DNA of 64,000 nt. Origin: Prostheceraeus crozeri. Its lineage: Eukaryota > Platyhelminthes > Polycladida > Euryleptidae. The translations under genes were made by a program, and so were the position numbers. Numbering within the stretch: the stretch's first letter is position 1; each line of letters starts with the position of its first letter. Location: assembly GCA_907163375.1 (NCBI GenBank), contig CAJQUW010010404.1:266747-330746 (forward strand), given 5' to 3'. Below the pieces are notes generated by a model that saw only the letters and a program-made list of their open reading frames with translations, was not told where the DNA came from and searched no databases. Positions 10,646-21,185 of the stretch are shown here, piece after piece.

Positions 10646-11889
10646 ATGAATCCCGGATTTTCTAGTAGAGTAGATGCTGGAGGAGATTTAATCTTTGAAG
10701 TCGACAATCAACAAAGTTATTTATATTTACCTGATTCCTTTTTACACTGTCAATATTCTCTATATAGTGATGCCATTTTCACAACACCATTACCAGATAC
10801 CGATAATATGGCATTAGAGAATAATTTCTTTCCAAGATTATTTACACAAATGCGTTTAGATGTTGCAACTCAAAATATAGAATCAATAAGTGATTCTCCA
10901 GGTGTAATTGATACAATGCTTTGATTTGTTACAATTGGTGAAAATAATAAAAAGCATGAAATCGAAGGTTGGTTTTCTGATACTAATGATGGTATAATTG
11001 TTGATGATTTAACTCACGCTGGAACAGATGCGGCAGGAATTGCGAAAGATGTAGAAAATATTGCATATCATTTAAATAAAACAAATAATACTGCATATAA
11101 AGAAAGACGTGAGTTTAGCAAGAAAAGTAAACAGACAGTATATTGGTCATTGTCTCCATTATTCGGATATTTAGATTATGACAAAATATCATATCAATTA
11201 AAATTTAAGTTAATAATTCATCGCACAGCAAATAACGAATTAATCTTTTATGGTAAGACTGGAAAAAAGCATATTTAAAAATTGATAGACTTGAATGGTG
11301 GATAAAACATATTACTCCTAGTTTAGAGGTCGAATTAACTATTGCAAAAAGATTAAACACTAACAAACCAATTCCAGTATATTCTCTAAAGTGTACTGCT
11401 AGTTCTGTAACTTTTTCTGAACAAAGATTTAACTGGCATTTTACTAGAACTTCGAATACTCCAAGATATTTATTACTAACATTTCAAAGAAATAATTCTC
11501 CAAGTTTTGATAAGAACAACAATCTTTTCTATATTAACACAATTCGAAGTTTACAAGTTGCTTTAAATCAAACCCGATATCCAATTGATTCATTAAGATT
11601 CGATGATACCAATAATCAATTTATGGAAGGATATGATGCTTATAGAAATCTTTGTATAGAATTTGGAGTTGAACCACAATTAACTCCTGGAAATTGGAGA
11701 CATTTATATCCAGTTTTCTGTTTCGATTTAAGTGCACAATCTGAAGATATTATTAAAAATGGTTGTGATGTAACAATTAATATTGAAAAGAAAGATTCCA
11801 CAACTTCATTGATGGCTTATGGTTTATTGCTAGAAGATTTAAAATATTCTATTGAAATTCTTAATGGAAAGATGGCAAGGATCGGTTAA
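10646..11889 (+). pseudogene. Major capsid protein (double jelly-roll) of the Polinton, broken
   Basis: About 414 codons. The N-terminal part holds DAGGDLIFEVDNQQSYLYL; after a TGA at 10922-10924 the frame continues with WSLSPLFGYLDYDKISYQLK, then a frameshift near 11270. The C-terminal part has FTRTSNTPRYLLLTFQRNN, TRYPIDSLRFDDTNNQF, YPVFCFDLSAQSE and MAYGLLLEDL. The order of SPLFGYLDYDK, PRY-hhh-FQ, RYP, NQF and YPVFxFDLSxQSE fits the Polinton capsid family as I remember it. The intact protein would form the icosahedral shell. Confidence 0.75.
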
Positions 11890-12019
11890 AACCCAAGACT
11901 TCGTCGATAAGTTAATTAGTATAAATTTCTTAGAATCAAATTATTTAGAATAAATTAATAAATTTTTTCTTAACTAGAAGAGATTAGAAAAATTCTTAAC
12001 TTAAAATTTTTTATTAAAA

Positions 12020-12517
12020 ATGTCGCAAGCGAAAAGTAGTAGTAATAATAACAAAACTGTTGAATTAAAACTACGTAACATTGTTGACAAAAATTCTCCG
12101 AAATCTGTTACGATTAACAAAAAGAAATGTTACATAAGTAAACCAATAATGATTTAAATTACAAGAAGAAAAGAATGAGGGAATTCTCCCCTTAATTCCA
12201 CTAATGATAGGTGGCATAGCAGCAGCAGGAAGTGTAGCAGGTGGCACACTTAGAAGAAGTAAATAAAAAAGTAAATAAAAGTAAATAAAAATAAATCAGA
12301 TAAGGCAGCTTTTAATGAACAAAAACGTCATAATAAAGAGTTTGAGAAAGTTGCTACGGATGAAGGAATAGTAGATAATTTTATTAGTAAATTAAATTTA
12401 GCTGACGAAGGAAAACGAGTTCTCAAAAGAATTCTACATAATGTTGATGATTTAATAGAAATAAAAGAAACTAAAGATGGTTCTGGAATATATCTAAGTC
12501 CTAGTATGATTAGATAA
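12020..12517 (+). pseudogene. Small basic/hydrophobic virion-like Polinton protein, frameshifted
   Basis: ATG 12020 opens a Q/S/N/K-rich leader, then a stop near 12155. Another frame carries EGILPLIPLMIGGIAAAGSV, a glycine/alanine hydrophobic helix followed by a basic tail, and a third carries FNEQKRHNKEFEKVATDEG and then DGSGIYLSPSMIR, ending at 12517. The GG-hydrophobic segment followed by a KRHNK-type region recurs in Polinton proteins with adenovirus pX/protein VI-like looks. At least two frame changes are inferred. Confidence 0.5.
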
Positions 12518-12737
12518 ATATATTGTTATAAATATAATGATATAATGTCATAAATATTTTTTATCTCTATGCTACAAATTCTGCAAATTCAACAAGATCC
12601 GAAAATTTAATTAAATTAAAAATTTATAATTCAGATTTATTGAATTTTCTCTTAAAAGTACACTCTGGCCATCGGCTGCACACCGGAGGTGACATACAAA
12701 AAACATCAGAAAACTTTCCTTGATTTATTTGGAGTAA

Positions 12738-14403
12738 ATATTCAAAAGAAAAACATATTCCTGGTCAAAAACCGGTCCAGGAACTCGATTAGATGTAAGA
12801 CTAAATGAGAATAATGATCCAAGACCAGGTGAAGAACTGATAAACAGAGTTGATGCAGCAGCTTATAGACACGATTTAGCTTATCGAAATCATGACCTAA
12901 AATCTCGTCATGAAGCAGATAAGAAAATGATAGAAGAGTTAGATGATATTCAAAATCCTACATTCAGAGAAAAATTTGAAAGGATGTTTGTAAAAAAAGC
13001 TTTACAAGCTAAAATATTGTTCGGTCAGGGTTTAGACAAAACTCATAACTCTGAAACCTACGCGTCTGAAATTCATAAAGAATATAGAAAGCCTAAATAT
13101 CTATTGAAAGTAAAAGTGTTTAATAAAGATGATATTTGGAGTACTGATCTTATTCATATGCCGAATTAGTCTAATGGAACCGAAGGTTCTAAGCCAAAGT
13201 CTAATTATAAATACGCATTAACCGTTATAGATTTGTATACTAGATACGCTTGGGTGAAGCCATTAAAAAATAAAAGTGGTTTAACAGTTAAATATGCGTT
13301 TGGAGAAATCTTTAGGGAAAGTAATAGAAAGCCAAAAAATTGTTTGTTGATAAAGGATCTGAGTTATATAACAGAAATGTTAGGCAATTATTTGAAACTG
13401 TTTATTCCACAGAAAATGCTGGAAAGGCTGTAGTAATAGAAAGGCTTAGTAGACCGTAAAAAAGTAAATTATTTAAGAAATTAGCAGAACAAGGTAATCA
13501 GAAATGGTTAAAAATATTACCAGGAATTGTTGATGATTATAACAGTAAGATTCATTCAAGCATCCGCAGTGTATTTGACTACGCCTCCCCTGTTTTTGAT
13601 GGACTTAACAGGAAAGACGACGATGTCCTAAGGAAAATAGAAAAGAGAGCTCAGCGCATCATGTACAACGTAGTGACCAGCTGTGATAGATGTGTCTATG
13701 ATCTAGAGGAAAGACGTTTAAAGCTATCTGGTAAATTGTTCGCTTCAATTGAAATGGACTCGCAGCACTTGCTTCATGACATGCTACCAAGAAATTTTGA
13801 ATTGTCCCATCATTATGTCTATCGACTTGTACGCACCGAAAAGTATGCTCGTTCATTTTTTCCTTTCATGATTAAGGACTTTTCTCAATTTTCCTAATAT
13901 ATGAGTGCATTATGTTGATGTGTTGGCCTGCGTCATGTAGTAGGTCTATCGGTAAATTGATGCGATTTGGTTGAAGGTCACTTTTTTCTGCTTGTAATTG
14001 ATTTTCATTCCTTCAAAAATATACGCCTACTTACTTACTTATTGAAGAAACTCCAAAGAATGTTTCTAACGATGCAGCTTTAATAAGAAAGAAGATATTT
14101 GAAAATAATTATGAGAATGAAAGTAATGTTAATTTACAGAAACGTAAATCGAAATTTAAGATTGGAGATAGAGTTAGAATATTTAAGTATAAGAATAAAT
14201 TAGAAAAAGGTTTTGTTGGTTATTGGACTGAAGAAATATTTGAAGTTTGTAAAATAAATCAAACGGATCCGATTACTTATGAAATTAAAGATTTAGATAA
14301 TGAAGAGATAAAAGGTAGATTCTATGAAAATGAATTGCAAAAGACTGAACTTTGGTCATTGGAACCAACGTTTCGGGAATTAAATTTCCTCATTCAATTC
14401 TAA
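12738..14403 (+). pseudogene. Phospholipase A2-like domain fused to retroviral-type integrase; split by a LINE
   Basis: Open from 12738. First comes a PLA2-like region: a GPGT calcium-loop-like motif at ~12770, then YRHDLAY at ~12867 with the His-Asp pair and Tyr, and RHEADKKMIEEL. With no stop between, the frame runs into the integrase N-terminus (EIHKEYRKPKY) and the first catalytic Asp (DIWSTDL, ~13132). A TAG at 13167, a frameshift near 13345 and a TAA at 13447 follow. The second Asp (VDKGSE, ~13350) and Glu (VIERLSR, ~13430) are visible. A LINE fragment (13561-14039) splits the gene; after it come KIGDRVRI and the C-terminal ENELQKTELW, ending at TAA 14401-14403. The domain order fits Polinton integrases. 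Confidence 0.85.
13561..14039 (+). mobile_element. 5'-truncated LINE fragment inserted in the Polinton integrase
   Basis: It encodes the extreme C-terminus of a Jockey/CR1-type LINE polymerase: DYASPVFDGL, then KIEKRAQRIMYN, LEERRLKLSGKLF, LLHDMLP and an ARSFFPFMI ending, stop at about 13895. This is followed by a ~140-bp 3' UTR and a short TACT repeat tail (CCTACTTACTTACTT). Integrase sequence resumes immediately, so the integration site is clear, but no obvious target duplication was seen. Confidence 0.8.
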
Positions 14404-14909
14404 CATAATATCAAAAAATGGTACTCCTTCCTGTAATTTGAATAAAACATAAAGACATAATTGTCCACAATAAGTAGTTCCTGGTTTTTTTTTAATTTGA
14501 AAAGTTTTGTATGTTCCATTACGAAGTATTTCTTTTACTTCATTTGTAGGGGGAAGTCCGCATGAATCGAACCAATAGTTCTCAGCCTCCGGGCGATCGA
14601 AATAATAATTAGAACCGTTTTTATTTCTTTGTCCCGCAGACCAATGTACTTCTTTTTGATCTGATGTGTGAAGATTTGTTATAAAATTCACTTGAGGTAC
14701 ATTATCAGAGCTAGTGCTTCGCACATCTCTGATCAATTGTAATTCATCTCTCATTGAGACGTGGAAATTTTTTATTAAATGATCTGCGATCTTATTTAAA
14801 TCGAAATTCGTAGTTGTTTGCTTCCCATATAATTTTAAGAACTCAGTCAGACCAAGAGCTCTGGGAGATATTTCAGTCAGATTTTCACCACTCAGTTTAA
14901 ATGAAAAAT
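14380..14909 (-). CDS. Adenovirus-type cysteine protease of the Polinton
   Basis: On the minus strand the frame is open from ~14909; the first Met is at 14754. The upstream part (LGLTEFLKLYGKQTTTNFDL) looks coding, so the true start was probably lost. Motifs fit the C5/Ulp1-like protease family: a His region (EVHWSAGQRN), an Asp region (NYWFDSCGLPPTNEV), and a Gln/Cys end (TTYCGQLCLYVLF) with Cys in CGQLCL. It would process capsid proteins. Its 3' end overlaps the convergent integrase 3' end by 24 bp (14380-14403). No internal stop is seen. Confidence 0.75.
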
Positions 14910-15266
14910 TCTATTAACTGTCAACAATTTGTTAAATGAGATACAGTTTATAAGTATCAATGAAATCCCTATGACAACGTTGACGCGACAATTGTAACTT
15001 TCTAAAACAACAGAGCTCAAGTAAACTAATGAATTGCTGCCATTTTCTGAACACTAGTGGATTCAAAAACGGTTTTGGACACAGTTCTGGATTTGGACAG
15101 AAAACTGTCAGTTCATTTGGAAGTGGGGGTAAGAGAAAGACATAAGTGCGGGTAACAGCTGTTTGTTCTGAAATGTACTATTTCATGAATGCGAGAAGCA
15201 ACTGCGTTGTTTCATGAATGCGGGAAGCAGCTGTTCCCTACAATTGCGCGATCATCAGAGTGCAAA
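14910..15266. other. Polinton right sub-terminal region without a clear gene
   Basis: It holds a possible 38-codon plus-strand ORF (15029-15145) rich in F, G and S, and a 25-bp direct repeat (TTTCATGAATGCGRGAAGCA) near 15180 and 15210. Neither is recognised. Confidence 0.4.
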
Positions 15267-15496
15267 ACAGTAGCAATAATAGGAATTGTAAGAGCGTCAG
15301 AAGATATAGCAATTGTTAAAGCACCTAAACTTACTGTTAAAAATATTCCAATACCTTGTGTTACATTCTTAACTTTAGACCATCTCTTTCTTAACTTTTT
15401 ATAATGCTCTAATCTTAATAATAATTGTGATTCTTTATCTTTCATATAACGTACTCTATCTTTGTGTTTTTCAATGTTCATCTTTTCAATGTCCAT
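15212..15496 (-). pseudogene. Antisense truncated duplicate of the two-TM gene, carried by the right TIR
   Basis: From ATG at 15494-15496 it repeats about 76 residues of the 1048-1590 product with few changes (KDKESQ for KDKVSQ, NVTQG for NVRQG), then leaves homology at the TIR inner edge and ends in unrelated residues. It shows that the TIRs are kept similar while the gene is whole only on the left. Confidence 0.75.
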
Positions 15497-15970
15497 TAAA
15501 GTAGAACTACGTTCATTTATTAACGAAGGATTCTCGAAGTTTCTTCCATTTTCGAAGTTTCTTCCATTTTTGAGGTTTCTTCCATTTTTTAATAAATATT
15601 TTGAATACAATCTTCTGATATTTTTAGACTATGTAAAAAGGCTACATAAATTTTGTAAATTTTTGGACTGCGTAAATCTTCGACTACGTGAAAATTGTGG
15701 ACTACGTAAATTTTCGACTACGTGAAATTTTTAGACTACGTAAATTTTGATTTTTTAGACTACGTAAATTTTTGAAGTTTTCAGACTACGTAAATTTTTG
15801 AAATTTTGAAAATCTGATTTTTTCGAAAATTTGGCACTACCTAAATTTTTGAAGTTTTGAGGCTACCTAAATTTTTGAAATTTATGGACTACGTAAATTT
15901 TTGAAATCTCGGAAGGTGTGACATCCGGTTCGAGCAAAGCGACGCGCCGGATGTCATACCCTATACTACT
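15267..15970 (-). repeat. Polinton right terminal inverted repeat
   Basis: Reverse complement of 721-1279, but longer because the sub-terminal array of GACTACGTAAATTTTTG-type units (about 15640-15910) has more copies than the left side. It ends in CTATACTACT and is followed by the CCCATC duplication. Confidence 0.85.
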
Positions 15971-15976
15971 CCCATC
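15971..15976. repeat. Right target-site duplication CCCATC
   Basis: Exact copy of 715-720 flanking the right Polinton terminus. Confidence 0.9.
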
Positions 15977-15978
15977 CT

Positions 15979-16560
15979 CCAATGAAAATCGTGCGCGGTT
16001 GCAGGACACATGAAATTTTTCTAAGTTATTTAAAGAAACAATTTTTCATTAAGTTATTTTGCCTCCCAAAGTGAAAATTTTGAAACTTGCAAACACTTGG
16101 AAAACATTTTCAGAATGAATAACCCCCTCGAAATTTGTTACTTTTCCAAAGAAAATGGAAACGTTTTTAAACTATGGCAAACACTTGGAAAACATTTTTC
16201 AGAAAATGTACCTCCCACGTCTCGGAATTTTTTCTATGTTATTCTTGCTGCAAAACGTACCGTTCCGAAGCAAGTGCATCGAGCGACACGTAACGAAATA
16301 TTCCTTCAAAAAAGGGAGAAGCATATCGTCCAATGAGCATCGTGCGCGGTTTCCGGACAGGCGAAATTTTTCTAAGTTATTTTACCACACAAAGTGGAAA
16401 ATTTTGAAATCACAGGCAAACACATGGAAAACATTTTTCAGAACATATAACCCCCCTCGAATCGGAAAATTTTCTAAGTTATTTTCGAAGCAAGGCGAGC
16501 CGCTCCGAACCAAGCGTGTCCAGTGCAACATGGTCAAATTTCGCATACCTCCGCCCTCGT
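15979..16560 (+). repeat. Two copies of a ~350-bp direct repeat
   Basis: Copy 1 starts near 15979 (CCAATGAAAATCGTGCGCGG) and copy 2 near 16332 (CCAATGAGCATCGTGCGCGG). Both contain AAACACTTGGAAAACATTTTTC-like cores. The end of copy 1 (CCTTCAAAAAAGGGAGAAGC, ~16302) resembles the left Polinton flank (CCTTCAAAACGGGAGAAGCG, ~670), so the Polinton inserted inside this repeat family. Confidence 0.65.
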
Positions 16561-16701
16561 GTCCTATAATTGCGCCTTACCTACTTACCTGGAAGAAGAG
16601 GATGCTCAGTATTATAGATTGAGTTTCAAATGAATGGAAATCCTTTCTCATAGTACATGAATACCATGCATGCAGGAATGTTAAACTCGTGGCATTTTAG
16701 T

Positions 16702-17424
16702 TCGGCAGCCACAACGAGTTTCTGCAGGGAACTAGGCCGAAAGTGAGACTTTCACAGAATGCTGTACACCCTATGCCTACTACGAATCGCCACGTCTGCC
16801 GAGTTCTAGTGTGCTCCTCTTCTTGTCAAACAAGATCAAAGAAAAACACATGTCAATCCAATGGGACGCAGATTGCAGTTTTTGGCTAAAATTAAATTTT
16901 GTATGTTTTCTCTAATTAAACGAAAAGTACTAAGCCCAGAATCATAATTTTTGGCATGGAATGTCTTCAGGTCATTTCCTATGATGTGCATGTGCATTTA
17001 TCATGCATCAAATCGGCAATGTATGTGAGAATGTGGTTGAATGTGGATAAAGTTGCTCAAAATGCTTGTGTTTGCCGACATTAAGAGGCTCGTCAAATCT
17101 AAATGGGGTTAGCTATATAGACACGGGTGCATGAAAATGAAAGGAAAATGACTTGAAGACATTCTATGCCAAATATTGTGACTCTGGACTTAGTACTTTT
17201 CGTTTAATCAGAGAAAACATACAAAATTTAATTTTAGCCAAAAACTGCAATCTGCGTCCGATTGGATTTACATGTGTTTTTCTTTGATCCTGTTTGAGAA
17301 GAAGAGGAGCTCACTAGAACTCGGCGGACGTGCCGATTCGTAATAGGCATAGGGTGTACATCATTCTGTGAAAATGTCACTTTCGGCCTCGTTCCCTGCA
17401 GAAACTCGTTCTGGCTGCCGGACT
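16702..17424. repeat. Foldback element: ~290-bp inverted arms, ~150-bp loop
   Basis: 16702-16990 is an imperfect reverse complement of about 17133-17424. Matching landmarks are TTTCTGCAGGGAACTAGGCC with GTTCCCTGCAGAAAC, and GACGCAGATTGCAGTTTTTG with CAAAAACTGCAATCTGCGTC. No coding potential or transposase was seen. It could be a foldback/MITE-type element. Confidence 0.75.
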
Positions 17425-17724
17425 ATTTCTCCTTTAACTGGTTCATGGTGTGCACATGATCTGCAATTGAATAATGTTTCCGAAAGTCTGCTTCTCTCTT
17501 TGGTAGATTGGGCCGCTTTGGAGGAAGTGCATGCGTTTACATTCACACTAGATTTCAATCTTCAAATCTCGACCTTGGGGACGTCTCAGGTGTTGAATAC
17601 GTGACCATAGGATTACCTATTCTCAATTTGATGTTTTCTTCCATGCAAATTCTTCCTGGTCTTCGCATAATGACATTTGTGATCACTTTACAATTTTTTT
17701 TGATGCTGCAAGTAGTCAGTAAAG
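17425..17724. other. Unannotated spacer
   Basis: About 300 bp between the foldback and the satellite. Short ORFs here have no recognisable features. The last bases, read on the minus strand outward from the satellite (ACCTTTACTGACTACTTGCA), resemble the sequence bordering the far end of the large array at 59158. Confidence 0.4.
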
Positions 17725-18188
17725 GTCCAATACAAACACAGCGCGCCTCGAAATGGGGTGGGTCCAATACAAACACAGCGCGCCTCCAAATGGGGTTGGT
17801 CCAATACAAACACAGCGCGCCTCGAAATGGGATGGGTCCAATACAAACACAGCGCGCCTCGAAATGGGGTGGGTCCAACACAAACACGCGCGCCCCGAAA
17901 TGGGGTGGGTCCAATACAAACACAGCGCGCCTCGAAATGGGGTGGGTCCAATACAAACACAGCGCACCTCGAAGTGGGGTTGGTCCAATACAAACACAGC
18001 GCGCCTCGAAATGGGGTGGGTCCAACACAAACACGCGCGCCTCGAAATGGGGTGGGTCCAATGCAAACACAGCGCGCCTCGAAATGGGGTGGGTCCAAAA
18101 CAAACACAGCGCGCCTCAAAATGGGGTGGGTCCAATACAAACACAGCGCGCCTCGAAATGGCTAGCTCCCATACAAACACAGCGCGCC
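17725..18188 (-). repeat. Left satellite block, ~12.5 monomers of 37 bp
   Basis: Same monomer as the 39590-59157 array but inverted, being part of the left palindrome arm. The innermost monomers match the first monomers of the right array in order, including variant ones (TTTGCATTGG, ACCAACCCCACTTCGAGGTG), so the two blocks are homologous units and not merely the same family. Confidence 0.9.
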
Positions 18189-18360
18189 ACCTTGGCCGGC
18201 CGCCCAGGTTGGAGTGAGAGGTTGTCTTGGCCGACCGTCCAGGTTGGCGTGGTCGACCGTCCAGGCTGACTTGGCCGACCGACCAGGTTGATGTGGCCGA
18301 CCGTCCAGGTTGACTTTGCTAACCGACTAGGTTGACTTGGCCGACCGACCAGCTTGACGT
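18189..18360 (+). repeat. 22-bp tandem repeat, left arm
   Basis: About eight imperfect copies of CTTGGCCGACCGACCAGGTT-type units lie between the satellite and the 160-bp repeat zone. The mirrored copy is at 39405-39589. Confidence 0.8.
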
Positions 18361-18429
18361 GGTGGATTGAGAGTGTGTTTTGAGGGTGAAGGAGGCACGG
18401 GAGAGTGAAACGGACTTCAGATTTGGAAT

Positions 18430-19130
18430 CAACGTGAAATTTTGCGTCGACATGGTGAGTTTCAAGTCAATCGGACAGAAAAAATTTTTTTTCAAATTTT
18501 TTTCGAAAAAACGGCAGAGGTAAAATTTTGGACGTTTTGGGTTGTAGCCTCAAAACGAAGCATCGGAGAGCAAAACGGATTTCAGATTCGGAATCAGCGT
18601 CAAATTCTGCATCTATATGGTGAATTTGAAAGCAATCGGAGAGAAAAATTTTCGCTGACGTCCCCCCCCCCCGGCACCGATCTTCCCATTTTCCTTCTAG
18701 TAATTGTAGAAAGTCGTGCAATAGCTCGTTTGAAAGCTAAGAGTAAGACAAATTCACTGAAAGAAACGGCTTGTTCATATCTGTCTTCGTTTAGATGTGA
18801 GACGCCATTTAAGATTTTGGGAGATTGGCGAAAAACGACAGAGTTAGAATTTTGGACGTTTTGGGCTGTAGCGCCAAAACGAAGCATCGGAGAGCAAAAC
18901 GGATTTCAGATTTGGAATCAGCGTCAAATTCTCTGTCAACATGGTGAGTTTCAAGTCAATCGGAGAGAAAAAATTTTTCTTCATTTTTCCGAAAAACGAG
19001 TTAGAATTTTTGCGATGGCTGTGGGCTGTAGAGCCAAAACGAAGCATCGGATGGAAAAACGGAGGACAGATTTGGATTCAGCGTCAAATTCTACATGGAA
19101 ATGGTGCATTTACAGCTCAATCGGACCTCT
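18430..19130 (+). repeat. ~160-bp irregular repeat zone, left arm
   Basis: Units recur at about 18430, 18592, 18915 and 19078 (GAATCAGCGTCAAATTCTNC, ATGGTGAGTTTCAAGTCAAT). Between them lie CAAAACGAAGCATCGGA motifs and a 12-C run at 18661-18672. The mirrored zone is 38640-39350. No coding signal was recognised. Confidence 0.7.
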
Positions 19131-19685
19131 AGAATCGGCGATAGAACCGTTTTAAGTTTTTGGATGATGGATATTACGTCATCAGCTGATCGCCACAAAC
19201 TATATTGGCTGGGAACCGACACAGACTTGTCATTAAGACGAGAGATTGTCAACGGTAAGTCGTCTCTCTGAGCTCCAATGATAGCTTCGGACATTCCAAA
19301 TTCCGGGTTTCCGTAAGAAACCGACTTAGAAAATTTCATTGCTGAAGTCAGCTAAGGCGTCAGACCTAGAGGTTCGTCAGGAGATGGCCTTCGTCTCCAG
19401 GCCATAAAAGACTCCAAAACTTTAAAGGCTTGTAACTTTTCTTCTACAAGTCCGTTTGACTTGATTCAAAAAAGGTTCGGTCGCTATTGACCTGCCCTAA
19501 GTGATAGACTACTTATAAAATTTCATAAGTAGTGCTAAAAAGATGAAAAATTTAAATTCACTAGTTTTGGGGGTTTTCTGGGGTTTTCGACCCTGCTGAA
19601 TTCAACTAAGACATTTATAAAGTTGTGGGAGGCGAGCTTCCGCTTGGAATTTGCAACCTTTGTAAACAATTCACCAAACCTTCTG

Positions 19686-19734
19686 ATTGGGCGAGCAATC
19701 TCGACCATTCTCAGAGTAGGAAAATCATATAAAA
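19686..19734 (+). promoter_or_regulatory. CCAAT/TATA promoter module P1, left arm
   Basis: An inverted CCAAT box (ATTGG, 19686-19690) lies 37 bp before TATAAAA (19728-19734), with GGAAAATC just upstream of the TATA. The layout matches module P2 at 21092-21140 closely enough to be a duplicate. The mirrored copy is on the minus strand near 38028-38090. Confidence 0.5.
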
Positions 19735-20745
19735 CCCAGTGAGGTGACTTTCAACTACACATTTGCCTTTAGCAAGTGTCATGATGTTGCATGGTACGGA
19801 GAGTTTCGTTGTAATATTCCAGTGACAGGGTGTTCCTTCCGGACAGCGGATAAGATCGTGGTGATGGGTACAGCAAGGGAGGGAGACTTTTCGGTAATCT
19901 CGACTCTACAACGGTCGTTGCGGTCTCTTTTCTCAACGTAGCACCTTGAACGCCAATCGGTCGAGTATTAGTTATCTTGTCACGGGTGGCTTATAAATTC
20001 TCTATTGCAAAAACGTCAGCTTGACTTGCTAACAAGTCTCTTACTATCAGATCAAGAAGCACTCAACGTGAGCATGGTAAGGAGAAGTTCGGTGTAATAC
20101 TTCCTTTTGACGGGCGTTCCTGTAAAGGGCGGCGGTGAAACCCGTAGCTATGTATACCGCAAGGGACATTCTGCAATGGTCAATCTTGTTAAACCTCTCT
20201 GCGTCATGTTTGCAAGTGATTGCCTCTGTCTCAACGTAGTATGCATTCGCGCCAGGGTGACATTTAGCCAGCTGTCGAAGGTTACTTCATAACCTCTCCA
20301 TAGCACCAATAGTGTGAAGCTCGGTATGAGTGAGGGATAAAATCCTCCATCACCTTAGGCGGCTTGATATCAGGCTACAACATGAGTGATGCGGAGATCT
20401 TTGATAGTGTACTTCCTGTTGGTGGGTTTGCACGGCGAGCGCTGCCGCAGATGGAAGGAGGGGTGTGTCATAGTTAAGACCGAAACCACTTAGCCGGTGT
20501 TGGGCAACTTTCCCAACGTCATCTTTTCTCGCTTGGTCATGAGTGCTTTAGATGTCTGCAGCAGGTTTTTCAAAATCTCCACTCATCGTTTGATGATTTA
20601 CAAAGTAGGGCACATATCAAGTAAAGTTCTCATAATGACGTCTTAATCAATTCCTCCTTACTGCATGCTTGTCGTTTCTACACTCCGACTCTAACCTTTT
20701 AGAGCATACACATGTAGCACATACTATCCGTATCGAGAAAGTCTC

Positions 20746-20934
20746 ATGAGTTCTTTTAAGAACCACTACCTCCTCGTGTCACCTGTGTATATTCCAAGTC
20801 GAGAGTTGAGAAACATAGAGGGCATTGACGAAGAAATGATGAATGGAATGATATGGGATTTGGACATTCACACGCCAAACGTATACAGCAAACACACTTC
20901 TCTCTTCTTTAGTGAGCAAGCTCTGAACACATAA
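20746..20934 (+). CDS. Hypothetical 62-residue ORF, left arm
   Basis: MSSFKNHYLLVSPVYIPSRE begins the product; it is identical in the right arm (36832-37020, minus). A diverged relative lies near 21820-21930, where the frame is broken. No domain was recognised. Real coding status is uncertain; it could be an exon of the P1/P2 transcripts. Confidence 0.3.
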   Translation: MSSFKNHYLLVSPVYIPSRELRNIEGIDEEMMNGMIWDLDIHTPNVYSKHTSLFFSEQALNT

Positions 20935-21091
20935 GATACCGTAGTAAAATCATCAACGAATAAATCATATCGCAATAGGAATGTACATTGACAGATTCAA
21001 ATAGATGCTCATGCGTTCATAAAAGAGAGTTTGTAACATCAGCATTAATTGGAAGTGCGTGGGCGCACTGGAAACTCTTGCTCGTCTTGTG

Positions 21092-21185
21092 ATTGGACGA
21101 GAGGTCTCATCCATTCACCGCATAGGAAAATCTTATAAAAGGTAGTGCACCAGCTCTGCTCTTCACATTTATCTTTCACAAGGTG
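21092..21185 (+). promoter_or_regulatory. CCAAT/TATA promoter module P2 with downstream splice donor, left arm
   Basis: ATTGG at 21092-21096, GGAAAATC, TATAAAA at 21134-21140, then about 40 bp later CACAAG|GTGAGT, a strong splice-donor match at ~21181. The mirrored TATA is at 36625-36634. This suggests a spliced RNA starting near 21165. Confidence 0.5.

Larger units (their letters stand above)
721..15970 (+). mobile_element. Maverick/Polinton DNA transposon (virus-related), complete ends, decayed genes
   Basis: The ends are exact inverted copies beginning AGTAGTATAGGGTATGACAT at 721 and mirrored up to 15970, flanked by CCCATC on both sides. The length is 15,250 bp, in the usual 15-20 kb range. 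Gene content matches the family: PolB, A32-like ATPase, rve integrase, adenovirus-type protease on the opposite strand, jelly-roll capsid proteins, a zinc-finger protein and small virion-like proteins. Most large genes contain stops or frameshifts and the integrase is split by a LINE fragment, so the copy cannot move by itself. Polintons are considered relatives of adintoviruses and virophages. The interior is far more A+T-rich than the flanking repeats. Confidence 0.95.

Noticed and set aside
3544..10924. Stop-codon recoding (TGA as sense) in the Polinton
   Set aside because: Besides TGA there are many TAA/TAG stops and frameshifts in the same genes, which fits ordinary decay.
15462..15725. 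Plus-strand ORF of 87 codons in the right TIR
   Set aside because: It is the antisense shadow of the duplicated two-TM gene and the FLPFSKFLPF pattern comes from sub-terminal repeats.
17361..17604. Overlapping ORFs on both strands (65 and 78 codons) at the end of the foldback
   Set aside because: No recognisable domain; they lie across an inverted-repeat arm and a spacer and are open by chance.
18442..19155. 237-codon ORF in the left 160-bp repeat zone
   Set aside because: It is built of the repeat itself, and the corresponding frame in the right arm is only partly open (38632-39072).
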